Assembly (NCBI GenBank): GCA_029244725.1
Contig: JAQWQJ010000077.1
Coordinates: forward strand, 1 to 64,000
Reading direction: 5' to 3'
DNA length: 64,000 nt
Source: Paracoccaceae bacterium
GTDB taxonomy: Bacteria > Pseudomonadota > Alphaproteobacteria > Rhodobacterales > Rhodobacteraceae
Position numbers and translations under genes: made by a program. The number at the start of each line of letters is the position of its first letter. Positions within the stretch are counted from its first letter, which is position 1. This document shows, in pieces, positions 45,757-56,626 of this stretch. Under the pieces are notes generated by a model. The model worked only from the letters and a program-made list of their open reading frames with translations. It did no database searches and was not told the origin of the DNA.

Positions 45757-47895
45757 ATGATTGCAGTTGATGATCTGATCGCGCTGGTTCGGAACTATAA
45801 CCCAAAGACTAACGAAAAACTTATCCGCGAGGCTTATGCATTTGGCCTCGCGATGCATGATGGTCAGTTTCGCCATTCCGGCGATCTGTACTTTTCACAC
45901 CCTGTTGCCGTCGCAGCGCTTTTGACCGAACAACAATTAGATGACGCTACCATTATTACGGCGTTGCTACATGACACCATCGAAGACACTCGTGCATCTT
46001 ACAGCATAATTTCTGAGAAATTTGGCGTTGAAGTTGCGGACCTGGTGGATGGCGTAACCAAGTTGACCAATTTGCAATTGGCATCAAGTGAAACCAAGCA
46101 AGCCGAAAACTTTCGCAAGTTGTTCATGGCAATGTCCAAGGATTTGCGCGTAATCCTAGTTAAGTTGGCCGACCGTTTTCACAACATGCGCACCATCAAA
46201 GCGATGCGCCCAGAAAAGCAGGTCCAAAAAGCGCGCGAGACAATGGATATTTTCGCCCCACTAGCGGGCCGTATGGGTATGCAATCCATGCGCGAATATC
46301 TTGAGGATATGGCCTTTAAGGTTCTGAATCCCGAAGGTCGGGCTTCGATCATGCGACGCTTCGTGACGATGCAAAAAGAGACCGGCGACGTAATTCAAAA
46401 GATTACAACCGATATGCGCCACGAGCTTGAGAAGGCCGGCGTTGAGGCGGACGTTTTTGGGCGCGCCAAGAAGCCTTACTCGGTTTGGCGAAAGATGCAG
46501 GAAAAGGAAATTCCGTTTTCTCGTCTGTCTGACATTTATGGGTTTCGCATTAACACAAACAGCGAAGAAGATTGCTATCGGGCGCTGGGGTGCATTCATC
46601 AGCGTTGGCGTGCAGTCCCGGGCCGGTTTAAGGATTATATCAGCCAGCCGAAATCTAACGGTTACCGCTCTATTCATACAACGGTTTCTGGGCGCGATGG
46701 CAAACGGGTCGAAGTGCAAATTCGCACGCGCCAGATGCACGACGTCGCTGAAACTGGTGTTGCTGCGCATTGGTCCTATCGTGATGGCGTTCGTTCCGCG
46801 AACCCTTTTGCGGTTGATCCGTCCAAGTGGATTAACACGTTGGCAGAAGGCTTTGGCGAAGAGGACGACCACGGCGAGTTTCTTGAGGCCGTAAAGCTGG
46901 AAATGTTCCAAGATCAGCGATTTTGTTTCACGCCAAAAGGCGACGTAATCAAATTGCCACGTGGCGCGACACCGATTGATTTTGCGTACGCGATTCACAC
47001 GCGGATCGGAAACGCCTGTGTTGGCGCGAAAGTTGACGGATTACGCGTGCCGCTTTGGAGTCGCTTGAAAAATGGTCAATCTGTTGACGTTATCACCGCC
47101 GAGGGCCAGCGCCCTCAGGCAACATGGTTAGATATTGCTGTAACGGGTCGCGCTAAATCAGCCATCCGACGAGCCTTACGCGCAGAAGATCGGGCGCGTT
47201 TCGTAAAGTTGGGCCACGCACTTGCGAGGGCTGCTTTTGAGCACATAGGTAAAAAAGCGACCGAAAAGGCGCTTGAGACCGCTGCGGCTAAGTTGCGGAT
47301 CGAAGACCGCGACGAATTGCTCGCGCGTCTTGGAAGCGCCGAATTGCAAGCAGGCGAGGTGGTCCGCGTTCTCTATCCTGAGTTGGACAAAAACCCCGAT
47401 AAATCAAACGTCGACGCTAAACGCGCAGTTATTGGTCTTTTGGAAGGTCAAAGTTTTGAGCGTGCAAATTGTTGCCAGCCAGTCCCGGGCGAACGCATAG
47501 TCGGCATCACCCATAGGGGGCGAGGTGTCGTTGTTCACGCAATCGAATGTGACGTTTTAACTGACTATTTAACTGACAGTGAGCGATGGATTGATCTGCA
47601 TTGGCACTCGGGCCAGCACGCGCCGATCCATGACGTGACGCTTGAAATGACGATAAGCAATGACGCAGGCGTATTGGGACGGCTTTGTTCACTTATTGGC
47701 GAACAGCATGCAAACATCTCAGACTTGAACTTTAGTGATCGAAACCCAGATTTCTACCGGCTTACGGTCGATGTCGATCTTAGGGATGCAGAGCATCTTC
47801 ATCGTGTCATCACAGCCCTAGAGGCTGAAAGCGACGTGGCAGAAATATACCGATTACGCGACACCGATAGGGAACGCGTATTGCAAAGGCCATAG
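45757..47895 (+). CDS. Bifunctional (p)ppGpp synthetase/hydrolase (RelA/SpoT, Rsh)
   Basis: A 712-residue stringent response enzyme. The HD hydrolase domain with LLHDTIEDT is followed by the synthetase domain (KKPYSVWRKM, SDIYGFRI, NGYRSIHTTV). A TGS domain (FCFTPKGDVIKLPRGATPIDFAY) precedes a C-terminal Zn-finger-like segment and an ACT domain. It makes and degrades (p)ppGpp in response to starvation. Alphaproteobacteria commonly have this single long Rsh enzyme. Confidence 0.96.
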   Translation: MIAVDDLIALVRNYNPKTNEKLIREAYAFGLAMHDGQFRHSGDLYFSHPVAVAALLTEQQLDDATIITALLHDTIEDTRASYSIISEKFGVEVADLVDGVTKLTNLQLASSETKQAENFRKLFMAMSKDLRVILVKLADRFHNMRTIKAMRPEKQVQKARETMDIFAPLAGRMGMQSMREYLEDMAFKVLNPEGRASIMRRFVTMQKETGDVIQKITTDMRHELEKAGVEADVFGRAKKPYSVWRKMQEKEIPFSRLSDIYGFRINTNSEEDCYRALGCIHQRWRAVPGRFKDYISQPKSNGYRSIHTTVSGRDGKRVEVQIRTRQMHDVAETGVAAHWSYRDGVRSANPFAVDPSKWINTLAEGFGEEDDHGEFLEAVKLEMFQDQRFCFTPKGDVIKLPRGATPIDFAYAIHTRIGNACVGAKVDGLRVPLWSRLKNGQSVDVITAEGQRPQATWLDIAVTGRAKSAIRRALRAEDRARFVKLGHALARAAFEHIGKKATEKALETAAAKLRIEDRDELLARLGSAELQAGEVVRVLYPELDKNPDKSNVDAKRAVIGLLEGQSFERANCCQPVPGERIVGITHRGRGVVVHAIECDVLTDYLTDSERWIDLHWHSGQHAPIHDVTLEMTISNDAGVLGRLCSLIGEQHANISDLNFSDRNPDFYRLTVDVDLRDAEHLHRVITALEAESDVAEIYRLRDTDRERVLQRP

Positions 47896-47936
47896 CGACA
47901 GGTCACAAGCGAACCTAGAACACGGGGGGTCGAAAT

Positions 47937-48581
47937 TTGGTCTTTAAGCGACGCGAAAAACGGTCTTATGGACAGCTTGTTGCGCATTTGGTTTATCCTC
48001 GTGGTGGCTGGTCTCGGGCGGTTCAATACATTCGCCATCGCGTAAATCGGTTGCCAGACTCGCCGGAAAGGATCGCAAGAGGGATTTTTGCCGGGGTTTT
48101 GACCGCGTTCACCCCGTTTTATGGCCTGCATTTCATTTTGGCCTATCTAATCGCTAAGGCGATGCGCGCCAACGTCTTCGCGGCGCTTACTGCCACTTTT
48201 TTTGGCAATCCCTTGACCTATTTTCCGATTGCTGTCCTTTCAATTAGGATTGGGAACTTTCTGGTTGGAACTGGCGGAGTGGATGAAGACAAGCAGGGTA
48301 TCATGCATAAGTTCGGGCAAGCGACCGACGACCTTTGGGATAACTTCAAAGCTATCTTCACACACCGCGAGGCGCACTGGGATCGGCTTATCGACTTTTA
48401 CGATCAGGTTTTTTATCCGTTCATGATCGGTGGAATTATTCCGGGCGTGATCACCGGTTTGATTGCATATTACCTGTCTGTGCCAGTCATTCGCGCCTAT
48501 CAAAAACGCCGGACGGCCAAACGGCGGGCCAAATTCATAGCAGCGCAAGAAAAAGCGAAACACGCGGCTGACGAGGTCTGA
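47937..48581 (+). CDS. DUF2062 domain membrane protein
   Basis: A 214-residue protein with the DUF2062 pattern SPERIARGIFAGVLTAFTPF and GNPLTYFPIAVLSIRIGNFL. It has two or three hydrophobic helices and a basic C-terminal tail. The start appears to be TTG at 47937. No biochemical function is established. Positioned between rel and pdxJ. Confidence 0.83.
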   Translation: MVFKRREKRSYGQLVAHLVYPRGGWSRAVQYIRHRVNRLPDSPERIARGIFAGVLTAFTPFYGLHFILAYLIAKAMRANVFAALTATFFGNPLTYFPIAVLSIRIGNFLVGTGGVDEDKQGIMHKFGQATDDLWDNFKAIFTHREAHWDRLIDFYDQVFYPFMIGGIIPGVITGLIAYYLSVPVIRAYQKRRTAKRRAKFIAAQEKAKHAADEV

Positions 48582-48625
48582 AATTCGGTTTAGGCTTTGA
48601 ATAGCTTTAGAAAGTGGATTCGATC

Positions 48626-49375
48626 ATGACTAACGATCTTCGCCTCGGTGTGAACATTGATCACGTTGCAAATGTTAGGAATGCCAGAGGGTCGGATTAT
48701 CCCGATCCGGTTCGTGCAGCGAAATTGGCTGAACAAGCGGGTGCCGACGGAATTACAGCCCATTTGCGGGAAGATCGCCGTCACATTAGGGATGGCGACA
48801 TAGAGGCGTTGATGGACTGCCTTAGCGTGCCTCTCAACTTTGAAATGGCCGCGACCCCCGAAATGCAGGCTATTGCTTTGCGCCACAAACCCCATGCAGT
48901 GTGTATAGTGCCGGAACGTCGCGAAGAGCTAACAACAGAGGGTGGGCTTGACGTCGTCCGGGCCCAAAATGGCCTAACCGGATACATCGAACCTCTTCGC
49001 GATGCAGGATGTCGCGTTTCACTTTTCATCGGTGCTGATGAAGCGCAGGTTGAAGCGTCGTACCGCGTTGGGGCGGCCGTCGTTGAACTTCATTCGGGTG
49101 CTTATTGTGATCTATTTCATGAAGGCAAATTTGAAGAGTCTAACGCAGAGTTAAAGCGAATAGTGGACATGTCCACCTACGCACATTCTCTCGGGCTTGA
49201 GGTCCACATCGGGCATGGAATTACTTTCGATACTGTGAAGCCGCTTGCTGAAATCCCTGAGGCGAAAGAGTTAAATATCGGCCACTTCTTAATCGGCGAG
49301 GCGATATTTCAAGGGCTTGAACCCGCAATACACGAGATGCGCCGCCTGATGGATGAAGGGCGTGCTACGCTCTAG
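48626..49375 (+). CDS. pdxJ: Pyridoxine 5'-phosphate synthase
   Basis: A 249-residue TIM-barrel enzyme condensing 1-deoxyxylulose 5-phosphate with 3-amino-2-oxopropyl phosphate to form pyridoxine 5'-phosphate. Signature LGVNIDHVANVRNARG and the catalytic region ITAHLREDRRHI are present. The ATG at 48626 gives the standard N-terminus; a longer frame begins at 48614. Confidence 0.96.
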   Translation: MTNDLRLGVNIDHVANVRNARGSDYPDPVRAAKLAEQAGADGITAHLREDRRHIRDGDIEALMDCLSVPLNFEMAATPEMQAIALRHKPHAVCIVPERREELTTEGGLDVVRAQNGLTGYIEPLRDAGCRVSLFIGADEAQVEASYRVGAAVVELHSGAYCDLFHEGKFEESNAELKRIVDMSTYAHSLGLEVHIGHGITFDTVKPLAEIPEAKELNIGHFLIGEAIFQGLEPAIHEMRRLMDEGRATL

Positions 49376-49447
49376 GGACATGGACAAGCATCTTGTTTGC
49401 GGCTTGCTCTGGTGGAATACTGAGTGGATGCAACCCGGAGGACTGTG

Positions 49448-49894
49448 ATGAACAAGCTGGTTTTAGGTCTTATAGCTGCTTCATGGGCTACTCCGATCCT
49501 TGCATCTCCGACTCTTTCGGAATGTGGTTGGCAAGCCTCTGCTCAATATCTTGTAGAACCTTGGTCTGAAAACACTGCAACATTCAGCAATGGGGCGACT
49601 CGGATTGCGATGATAGAAACGGTTGAGCCTGCAGCGGGTTCATATGGGCTGCTTATACTTTCTCCGCCGCTCAATGATTTTGGTGAACGCCAATGCAGGG
49701 TTATTCATGGCTTCGCAAATTTGTCGCTTGAGGGAATGACAAGTGCCTACGATCCCGCGATTGGATTGCAAATCTCTGTGACAGCGCAAGTGTTCCTAGA
49801 ATCCGAAGGTGAATTTGCGTCAGCGAAAGTTGATATCGTGATCAACCAGTCAAGTGGTGAGATATCCTACGACGTCTCACCGTATTTCAATTGA
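49448..49894 (+). CDS. Exported protein of unknown function
   Basis: A 148-residue protein with a Sec signal peptide ([19 protein letters not shown], probable cleavage before SPT) and a beta-rich mature part with two Cys that could form a disulfide. GGAGG lies 6 bases before the ATG at 49448. The stop overlaps the TTG start of acpS (TTGA), suggesting translational coupling despite the unrelated destination of the two proteins. Family not recognised. Confidence 0.72.
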   Translation: MNKLVLGLIAASWATPILASPTLSECGWQASAQYLVEPWSENTATFSNGATRIAMIETVEPAAGSYGLLILSPPLNDFGERQCRVIHGFANLSLEGMTSAYDPAIGLQISVTAQVFLESEGEFASAKVDIVINQSSGEISYDVSPYFN

Positions 49895-50298
49895 TCCTCG
49901 GCGTTGGCACAGATTTAGCGAATATCGAACGCATCGCCCGCGTTCTTGATCGCTTTGGCGATCGTTTCCGCAATCGGGTCTTCACGGCGACAGAACAACG
50001 AAAAGCAGAACGACGACAAGACGTTGCCGGAACCTATGCTAAGCGCTGGGCGGCGAAAGAAGCATGTTCCAAGGCGCTGGGGACGGGATTGCGCATGGGT
50101 ATCGCGTGGAAAGATATGGCCGTCAGCAATTTGCGCACTGGGCAACCGGTTATGGAGGTCACAGGTTGGGCCAAAGAACGTCTGGACTCGATGACGCCAG
50201 AGGGTCACGAAGCAGTGATCCATGTCACCCTTACCGACGATCATCCGTGGGCTCAGGCCTTTGTTGTGATCGAGGCACGGCCGATTCCCGCCACTTGA
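49891..50298 (+). CDS. acpS: Holo-[acyl-carrier-protein] synthase
   Basis: A 135-residue phosphopantetheinyl transferase that activates ACP for fatty acid synthesis. It has [12 protein letters not shown] (Mg-binding Asp) and [16 protein letters not shown]. The start is a TTG that overlaps the stop of the preceding exported-protein gene. First of a conserved run with lepB, rnc, era and recO. Confidence 0.94.
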   Translation: MILGVGTDLANIERIARVLDRFGDRFRNRVFTATEQRKAERRQDVAGTYAKRWAAKEACSKALGTGLRMGIAWKDMAVSNLRTGQPVMEVTGWAKERLDSMTPEGHEAVIHVTLTDDHPWAQAFVVIEARPIPAT

Positions 50299-50358
50299 CC
50301 TTGACACCTCAGTGCCCTGACCTCATGTAGCCTTCAAAACCGACAGCGGAGAACAAGT

Positions 50359-51195
50359 ATGCAGACTGAGGTCAAAGAACCCAATGCAATCGTCGAGACG
50401 ATTAAGACCATAGTTTACGCATTGGTGATCGCGGGAATTTTCCGTACGATTTTCTTTCAACCGTTTTGGATTCCGTCTGGGTCAATGAAGGACACTTTGT
50501 TGATCGGCGATTTCGTCTTCGTCAACAAAATGGTCTATGGTTATTCCTATGCTTCATGTCCATCGGTCCGAGTTCCGGCAGTTGGCATCAATGTCGACGC
50601 CGAAGACCTATGTGGCGTGTTTGACGGTGACAACGGCCGTCTGTTTGGTGGTGAGCCTGTTCGTGGTGACGTGGTCGTGTTTCGTCACCCAGTTTCTGGC
50701 ACCGACTACATTAAACGCCTGATCGGATTGCCTGGCGACCGCATTCAAATGAAGGACGGCGTTCTACATTTGAATGGCGATGCTGTTCAGCTTGAAGACG
50801 ATGGTGTGTTCACCGAAGTTGCCGGTCCGCAGGGACCACAACAACTTCGCCCGATTTGTGCAAACTCACCTGTTGGGACAGGTGGCGATTGCATCAAAGT
50901 GAAGATGTCTGAAACCCTCCCTAACGGCGTTGAGCATTCGGTTCTGGACGTTACAACCCGCGCGACGGACAACACGCCGATTTACACTGTTCCTGCAGGT
51001 CACTACTTCTTCATGGGTGACAATCGCGATAACTCAACCGACAGCCGCGTACCCCAGACCATAGGTGGCGTCGGATATGTCCCTTACGAAAACCTGATAG
51101 GACGCGCAGATCGCGTCATGTTCTCATCAGCGGGCAAGTCCATGCTCTATTTCTGGACTTGGCGCAGTGATCGATTCTTCAAGAGGGTTGATTGA
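50359..51195 (+). CDS. lepB: Signal peptidase I
   Basis: A 278-residue inner-membrane serine protease that removes Sec/Tat signal peptides. One N-terminal helix (about 14-34). Catalytic Ser42 lies in PFWIPSGSM and Lys119 in [11 protein letters not shown]; the [12 protein letters not shown] box is also present. The stop codon overlaps the rnc start. Confidence 0.96.
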   Translation: MQTEVKEPNAIVETIKTIVYALVIAGIFRTIFFQPFWIPSGSMKDTLLIGDFVFVNKMVYGYSYASCPSVRVPAVGINVDAEDLCGVFDGDNGRLFGGEPVRGDVVVFRHPVSGTDYIKRLIGLPGDRIQMKDGVLHLNGDAVQLEDDGVFTEVAGPQGPQQLRPICANSPVGTGGDCIKVKMSETLPNGVEHSVLDVTTRATDNTPIYTVPAGHYFFMGDNRDNSTDSRVPQTIGGVGYVPYENLIGRADRVMFSSAGKSMLYFWTWRSDRFFKRVD

Positions 51196-51875
51196 AACTT
51201 TCCGCAGACATGAATGATTTCCAAGGCCGGATCGGGTATCAATTCTCTGATCCGGCTTTGCTCGTTACTGCAGTTACGCATCCCTCACGTTCATCCTCGA
51301 CACGCCCGGACAATCAACGCCTTGAGTTCCTCGGTGATCGTGTTCTTGGTCTTGTGATGTCTCAGGCGCTGCTAGAACACGATGTCGAAGCTGCCGAAGG
51401 CCTTCTGGCCCCGCGGTTTAACGCATTGGTACGCAAGGAAACCTGCGCCGAGATAGCGCGTGAAGTGGATGTTGGAAGCGTCTTAAAGCTTGGGCGTTCA
51501 GAAATGATGTCCGGTGGTCGCCGTAAACAGGCGTTGCTCGGCGACGCTATGGAAGCAATCATTGCTGCGGTCTATCTGGATGGTGGATTTGAAGCCGCAC
51601 AAACGATGGTGCTAAACCTTTGGGGAAAGCGGATCAAATCGGTGGACGCTGATGCCCGTGACGCAAAGACTTCGCTGCAAGAATGGGCGCAGGCCCGTGG
51701 GCAGCAACCGCCAAACTATACTGAAATCTCGCGTACCGGTCCCGATCACGCCCCGATATTTACAATCCGGTGCGAACTCGAATCCGGCCAACGTGCTGAT
51801 GCGCAGGCCGGATCAAAACGAATTGCTGAACAAGAAGCGGCGAAAACCCTGCTGAAAGAAGTGGAAAATAAATGA
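51192..51875 (+). CDS. rnc: Ribonuclease III
   Basis: A 227-residue double-strand-specific RNase. The RNase III signature [14 protein letters not shown] carries metal-binding Glu and Asp, and [16 protein letters not shown] the second acidic set. A double-stranded RNA-binding domain occupies about 155-225. The TTG start overlaps the lepB stop and has AGAGGG upstream; an ATG six codons downstream is an alternative. Processes rRNA precursors and regulates mRNA. Confidence 0.96.
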   Translation: MKLSADMNDFQGRIGYQFSDPALLVTAVTHPSRSSSTRPDNQRLEFLGDRVLGLVMSQALLEHDVEAAEGLLAPRFNALVRKETCAEIAREVDVGSVLKLGRSEMMSGGRRKQALLGDAMEAIIAAVYLDGGFEAAQTMVLNLWGKRIKSVDADARDAKTSLQEWAQARGQQPPNYTEISRTGPDHAPIFTIRCELESGQRADAQAGSKRIAEQEAAKTLLKEVENK

Positions 51876-52777
51876 CAAAAGCAGGCTTTATCGCACTGAT
51901 TGGTGAACCTAATGCAGGCAAATCAACCCTGCTCAACCGAATGGTTGGCGCCAAAGTTTCGATCGTAACTCACAAGGTTCAAACCACGCGCACGCGTATT
52001 CGCGGTGTCGCCATCGAAGGCGAAAGCCAGTTAGTGTTTGTCGACACGCCGGGCCTATTCAAGCCGCGCCGCCGTTTAGATCGCGCCATGGTTGCTGCCG
52101 CGTGGGGCGGAGCTGCGGATGCAGATATCATCGTGTTGATGGTCGAAGCGCACCGAGGTATCACCGAAGGCGTCGAGCGTATCCTTGAAGGTCTGCAGGA
52201 CGTTGGAAAGGGCCGCACTGTCGCGCTTGCGATCAACAAGCTCGACAAGGTCAAAGCCGAGGTTCTTCTCAGCCTGACGAAAGATTTGAATGAACGTTTT
52301 CCGTTCACCGAATCCTTCATGATTTCTGCGGAAAAAGGCTATGGCGTCAGCGATTTGCGAACTTGGTTGGCCGAAAGAATGCCTGAAAGCCCTTGGTTGT
52401 ACCCCGAGGATCAGATCGCTGATTTGCCTATGCGTATGATCGCCGCCGAAATGACGCGCGAAAAACTGACGCTACGCTTGCATCAGGAATTACCGTACCA
52501 ACTAACGGTCGAGACTGAAAACTGGCAGGAACGCAAAGACGGCTCCGCCCGCGTTGAGCAGATCATTTACGTCTCACGCGACGGTCACAAAGGCATTCTA
52601 CTTGGTCATAAGGGCGAAACAATCAAAGCGGTTTCCAAGGCTGCACGTGAAGAATTGTCCGAATTTCTAGGCCGCAAAATCCACCTGTTCCTACAGGTTA
52701 AAGTGCGCGAAGGTTGGCAAGAGGAAGCAGCTCGTTATTCAGAAATGGGCCTGAACTTTAAAGACGGCAACGTCTAA
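51872..52777 (+). CDS. era: GTPase Era
   Basis: A 301-residue GTPase with G1 [13 protein letters not shown]3 DTPG, G4 NKLD, and a C-terminal KH domain ([16 protein letters not shown]) that binds the 3' end of 16S rRNA. Needed for 30S maturation. The ATG overlaps the rnc stop by 4 bases. Confidence 0.97.
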   Translation: MTKAGFIALIGEPNAGKSTLLNRMVGAKVSIVTHKVQTTRTRIRGVAIEGESQLVFVDTPGLFKPRRRLDRAMVAAAWGGAADADIIVLMVEAHRGITEGVERILEGLQDVGKGRTVALAINKLDKVKAEVLLSLTKDLNERFPFTESFMISAEKGYGVSDLRTWLAERMPESPWLYPEDQIADLPMRMIAAEMTREKLTLRLHQELPYQLTVETENWQERKDGSARVEQIIYVSRDGHKGILLGHKGETIKAVSKAAREELSEFLGRKIHLFLQVKVREGWQEEAARYSEMGLNFKDGNV

Positions 52778-53106
52778 TGCGTCTGACCTCCGAATTCTGG
52801 GTGCAGGCATACCTGACCCGACTTCGGTTGAATGACATTTTAGCGTTCGTGGTGTCACACGGCGACGACACTGCGGGAACTGTCTTGGTCAAAGTGAACA
52901 CTCTGGACGGCAACGCGAAGCTGTTTCAGCGAGTTTTCGATATACTTAACGATCAACGGAAATGGGACGTTTTAAGCGAAGGCGAGGAACGAAGCGTAGA
53001 TGAAGCTTTGGCGCGTCAACGCAGCTTTGATCCCGATATCTGGGTGATCGAGGTTGAAGATCGCCAGGGTCGGCACCTGTTAGACGAACCTGGATTGGCC
53101 GAGTAA
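52777..53106 (+). CDS. DUF1491 family protein
   Basis: A 109-residue alphaproteobacterial protein with the pattern [22 protein letters not shown] and [21 protein letters not shown]. The function is unknown. The ATG shares a base with the era stop (TAATG). Conserved position between era and recO suggests a link to ribosome or RNA metabolism, but this is only context. Confidence 0.88.
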   Translation: MRLTSEFWVQAYLTRLRLNDILAFVVSHGDDTAGTVLVKVNTLDGNAKLFQRVFDILNDQRKWDVLSEGEERSVDEALARQRSFDPDIWVIEVEDRQGRHLLDEPGLAE

Positions 53107-53186
53107 TCCGGCGAAGCGTTGCTTTCCTCTTGCGGGTTATTCCGACCGCGAGGATACTTTCAAATATCAATCGAAAGGAACCAAGC

Positions 53187-53918
53187 GTGGAGTGGCGCGA
53201 AGAAGGACTGTTGCTAAACATGCGCTCGCACGGCGAGAGCAGTGCAATTGCGTCAGTATTTACACGCGACCACGGTATGCATTCGGGCATTGTTCGTGGT
53301 GGGCAAAGCCGAAAGATGGCCCCATTGCTACAAAGCGGTGCTCAGCTGGATCTGACGTGGCGCGCGCGTCTTGAGGATCACTTGGGCTCGTTCGTCGTTG
53401 AGCCAATCCGTAGCAGAGCAGCGGCCGTTTTGGGCAGCCGCATGGCGCTTGCTGGGGCAGGGGTTGTGGTCGCGATGTTACAGTTTGCACTGCCAGAGCG
53501 CGAACCACACAAGGACCTTTATGACAAAACCCTGCCGCTGATGGATTTGCTTGGGCAGGATGCTGTCTGGCCGCTTGCTTATCTTCAGTGGGAAATGTCG
53601 TTTCTTACAGAATTGGGATTTGGACTAGAGTTGGATACATGCGCCGCGACCGGTTCGCGGGATGATCTTGCTTTTATATCGCCAAAATCTGGCCGAGCGG
53701 TCTCTCGTATCGGGGCTGGCGAGTGGGCCGATAGAATGCTTCCGCTGGTTCCATGTATGAACGGCGAAGGTGAAGCCGAGGATGCAGATATTCTAAGCGC
53801 ACTTGAAACAACCGGCTTTTTCTTGAAAACACGACTTGCAGAGGGGCAGGTGGGTAAACCGCTTCCCGACGCTAGACAGCGTTTTTTGGACGTTCTGAGA
53901 AAAAGGGCCAAGTCATGA
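53187..53918 (+). CDS. recO: DNA repair protein RecO
   Basis: A 243-residue mediator that loads RecA onto SSB-coated DNA with RecR. The N-terminal OB-fold is visible ([20 protein letters not shown]), followed by a helical domain. The start is a GTG at 53187 with AAAGGA upstream; an in-frame ATG at 53130 lacks a signal. The stop overlaps the LysR start by 4 bases. Confidence 0.93.
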   Translation: MEWREEGLLLNMRSHGESSAIASVFTRDHGMHSGIVRGGQSRKMAPLLQSGAQLDLTWRARLEDHLGSFVVEPIRSRAAAVLGSRMALAGAGVVVAMLQFALPEREPHKDLYDKTLPLMDLLGQDAVWPLAYLQWEMSFLTELGFGLELDTCAATGSRDDLAFISPKSGRAVSRIGAGEWADRMLPLVPCMNGEGEAEDADILSALETTGFFLKTRLAEGQVGKPLPDARQRFLDVLRKRAKS

Positions 53919-54805
53919 TCGATAAACTGGAAATGTATTTGGCTTTGGCAAAGACGCGACATTTCGGAAAAGCCGCCGAAGAGATTGGCGTGACCCAGCC
54001 AACGCTTTCAGCAGCGATCAAGCAGTTAGAGGAGCAGCTGGGCGTGATGTTGGTCTACCGAGGCTCTCGGTTTAAAGGATTAACGCCCGAAGGTCAGAGG
54101 GTACAGGAATGGGCCCGCCAGATCGTCTCTGATGCGCGCAGCATGAAAGAGGAAATGCGTTTCGCTCACCAGGGATTGTCCGGAAACCTGCGGTTGGCGG
54201 TGATCCCAACCGCATTAACCGCATCGTCGGACCTAACCGCACTATTCGTTAAACGACATCCAAACGTCCGCTTGTCCATACTTTCCCGCTCATCTACGCA
54301 AATTCTTGAAATGATGGACAATCTAGAGATTGATGCCGGGATTTCCTACCTAGATGATGAGCCACTGGGCCGAGTTGTAAGCGAACCTCTGTATTCTGAG
54401 AAATACGTTTTGGTTACGTCTCAACCCATGCCAACAAAAAATATCGGTTGGGATGAGTTGGGTGAGATGCAGCTTTGCTTACTTACGCCTGACATGCTGA
54501 ACCGTCGTATCATCAACCTTCATCTCAAAAATGCTGGCGTACAGGTGCAGCCTGAAATAGAGGCTAATACGATCACCGTATTGATCAGCCATGTTCTAAG
54601 CGGCAATTGGGCCACGATCCTGCCCGTCAAAGCCGCTGAAATTTATCTCTCTGGAATGCCGTTGCACGCGGTGCCAATAATAAAGCCCGACGCAAGCCAT
54701 CGCGTCGGTTTAATCGCGCCCTATCAAGAGCCTCACACGCCAGTCATTGCGGCGCTTTTAAGCGAGGCAAAAACATTGGCCCGCAAATGGGCAAAGCAAA
54801 ACTAG
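53915..54805 (+). CDS. LysR-family transcriptional regulator
   Basis: A 296-residue regulator. The N-terminal winged HTH is clear ([27 protein letters not shown]), followed by a periplasmic-binding-like effector domain from about 90. It overlaps recO by 4 bases although unrelated in function. Its stop codon lies inside the CTAG that also ends the convergent mcd gene. The target genes are unknown. Confidence 0.92.
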   Translation: MIDKLEMYLALAKTRHFGKAAEEIGVTQPTLSAAIKQLEEQLGVMLVYRGSRFKGLTPEGQRVQEWARQIVSDARSMKEEMRFAHQGLSGNLRLAVIPTALTASSDLTALFVKRHPNVRLSILSRSSTQILEMMDNLEIDAGISYLDDEPLGRVVSEPLYSEKYVLVTSQPMPTKNIGWDELGEMQLCLLTPDMLNRRIINLHLKNAGVQVQPEIEANTITVLISHVLSGNWATILPVKAAEIYLSGMPLHAVPIIKPDASHRVGLIAPYQEPHTPVIAALLSEAKTLARKWAKQN

Positions 54806-56454
54806 CTTAGCAAGCGACGCGCAATTACTTGCGCCTGAATTTCGGCGGCGCCTTCAAATATGTTTAGGATACGTGCGTCGCATAGTATGCGGCTAATCTT
54901 GTATTCCAGCGCAAAACCATTGCCACCGTGGATTTGTAAACCATTGTCCGCCGCAGCCCATGCAACCCGTGCGCCCAGTAGCTTCGCCATACCTGCTTCG
55001 AGGTCACAGCGATTACCATGGTCCTTTTGCCAAGCAGAATAGTAGGTCAACTGACGCGCAATCATGATTTCAACTGCCATCATGGCCAGCTTGTTTGCCA
55101 CCCGAGGAAAACTAATCAGAGACTTGCCGAACTGTTTGCGGTCTTGTGCATACTGCATACCGACATCAAGCGCCGATTGTGCAACGCCTATTGCCCGCGC
55201 CGCGGTTTGAATTCGGGCTGCCTCAAACGTGCGCATAAGCTGTTTAAAGCCTTGGCCTTCTTCGCCGCCTAACAGGTTTTCACCTTTCACGTGGAAATTG
55301 TCGAAAGCCAGTTCGTATTCCTTCATGCCGCGATATCCAAGAACTTCGATCTCGCCGCCGCTCATACCTTCGGTTGGGAAAGGTTCTTCGTCAGTGCCTG
55401 GTGTTTTTTCTGCAAGAAACATCGACAGACCGCGGTGGTCAGTCGTGTTTGGATCGGTGCGGGTAAGCAACGTCATTACATGCGTCCGTGCAGCGTGGGT
55501 AATCCACGTTTTGTTGCCGGTTACTTTGTAATCACCGTTTTCATCTTTCTCGGCGCGCGCTCTTAGCGATCCAAGGTCCGACCCTGTATTTGGTTCTGTG
55601 AAAACAGCGGTGGGCAGAATTTCGGCACTCGCGATCTTCGGCAACCAGTGTTCTTTCTGGGCGTCTGTACCGCCGCATTCGATCAACTCGGCCGCGATTT
55701 CGGAGCGTGTTCCCAAAGAGCCAACACCAATGTATCCGCGCGAAAGCTCCTCTGACACGACGACCATTGATGCTTTGGACAGGCCGAACCCGCCGTACTC
55801 CTCTGGGATGGTCAACCCGAAAACGCCCATTTCAGCCAGTTCTTCGATGATCTCCATTGGGATCAACTCGTCGTTCAAGTGCCAATCATGGGCAAAGGGT
55901 TCTACTTTTTCGACGGCAAAACGGCGGAACTGCTCGCGTATCATTTCAAGTTCATCATCAAGACCGGTCGCGCCCAACGTGGTGTTGGCCACCTGCTCCT
56001 GCATCAGTTCAACCAATCTGGTCTTCGCGCCTTGACCGGTGCCCGCTGTGATAAGCTGGTCAATCTCAGGCGTATTAAGCGCCTCGACATCGGCGCCGGC
56101 GTCTTGAAGGCGGATAATCTCTCCTTGGCTCATTGGGATACCACCACGCAACTGCGCGAGGTATTCGCCAAAACCGATCTGAAGAAGCAGGTTTTCGATC
56201 TCACCCAGTTTGCCGTCTGCCTTTAGACGTTCAGCCCATTTGTGCATTTGACGCAGCGCTTCAACATAGGTCGCGATCCAGGAAAGACCGTGGGCTGCGT
56301 TCTGGTGCTCTTCTATCAAGCCACCGCTGACACGCCCGTCCTTGGTAACGATTTCACGGACCGAGGATTTGGCTTGTTCAAAAACGCTCTCGGCGGGCGC
56401 CAGTGTTTTACCGGCAAGGGCCAACAAGTCGGAAAGATGCATTGCTTGGGTCAT
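54802..56454 (-). CDS. mcd: (2S)-methylsuccinyl-CoA dehydrogenase-like acyl-CoA dehydrogenase
   Basis: A 550-residue flavoprotein. An N-terminal helical extension of about 130 residues (HGLSWIATYVEALRQMHKW, FGEYLAQLRGGIPMSQGE) is characteristic of Mcd of the ethylmalonyl-CoA pathway. The acyl-CoA dehydrogenase fold follows, with TEPNTGSDLGSLRARA and ARAIGVAQSALDVGMQYAQDRKQFG. It would oxidise methylsuccinyl-CoA to mesaconyl-CoA during acetate assimilation. The ATG at 56454 has AGGA 8 bases upstream; longer in-frame starts are at 56481 and 56550. The specific substrate is inferred from the extension, and a general acyl-CoA dehydrogenase is the alternative. Confidence 0.8.
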   Translation of the reverse strand: MTQAMHLSDLLALAGKTLAPAESVFEQAKSSVREIVTKDGRVSGGLIEEHQNAAHGLSWIATYVEALRQMHKWAERLKADGKLGEIENLLLQIGFGEYLAQLRGGIPMSQGEIIRLQDAGADVEALNTPEIDQLITAGTGQGAKTRLVELMQEQVANTTLGATGLDDELEMIREQFRRFAVEKVEPFAHDWHLNDELIPMEIIEELAEMGVFGLTIPEEYGGFGLSKASMVVVSEELSRGYIGVGSLGTRSEIAAELIECGGTDAQKEHWLPKIASAEILPTAVFTEPNTGSDLGSLRARAEKDENGDYKVTGNKTWITHAARTHVMTLLTRTDPNTTDHRGLSMFLAEKTPGTDEEPFPTEGMSGGEIEVLGYRGMKEYELAFDNFHVKGENLLGGEEGQGFKQLMRTFEAARIQTAARAIGVAQSALDVGMQYAQDRKQFGKSLISFPRVANKLAMMAVEIMIARQLTYYSAWQKDHGNRCDLEAGMAKLLGARVAWAAADNGLQIHGGNGFALEYKISRILCDARILNIFEGAAEIQAQVIARRLLS

Positions 56455-56626
56455 TGAAATATCCTGTCCGTCATGCACCATCAGGCGCGTCTTTCTACGT
56501 TGCAGCATTGAATAATTCCTTTGCACTTGCAGCGCAACAAAAATGCGCAAAGATATTGGGTATTTTTCAATAGTTGCGCAGCGATCATTGCTGTTCTCTG
56601 TCGCTTCAACCTGCTAAATTTTCGAA

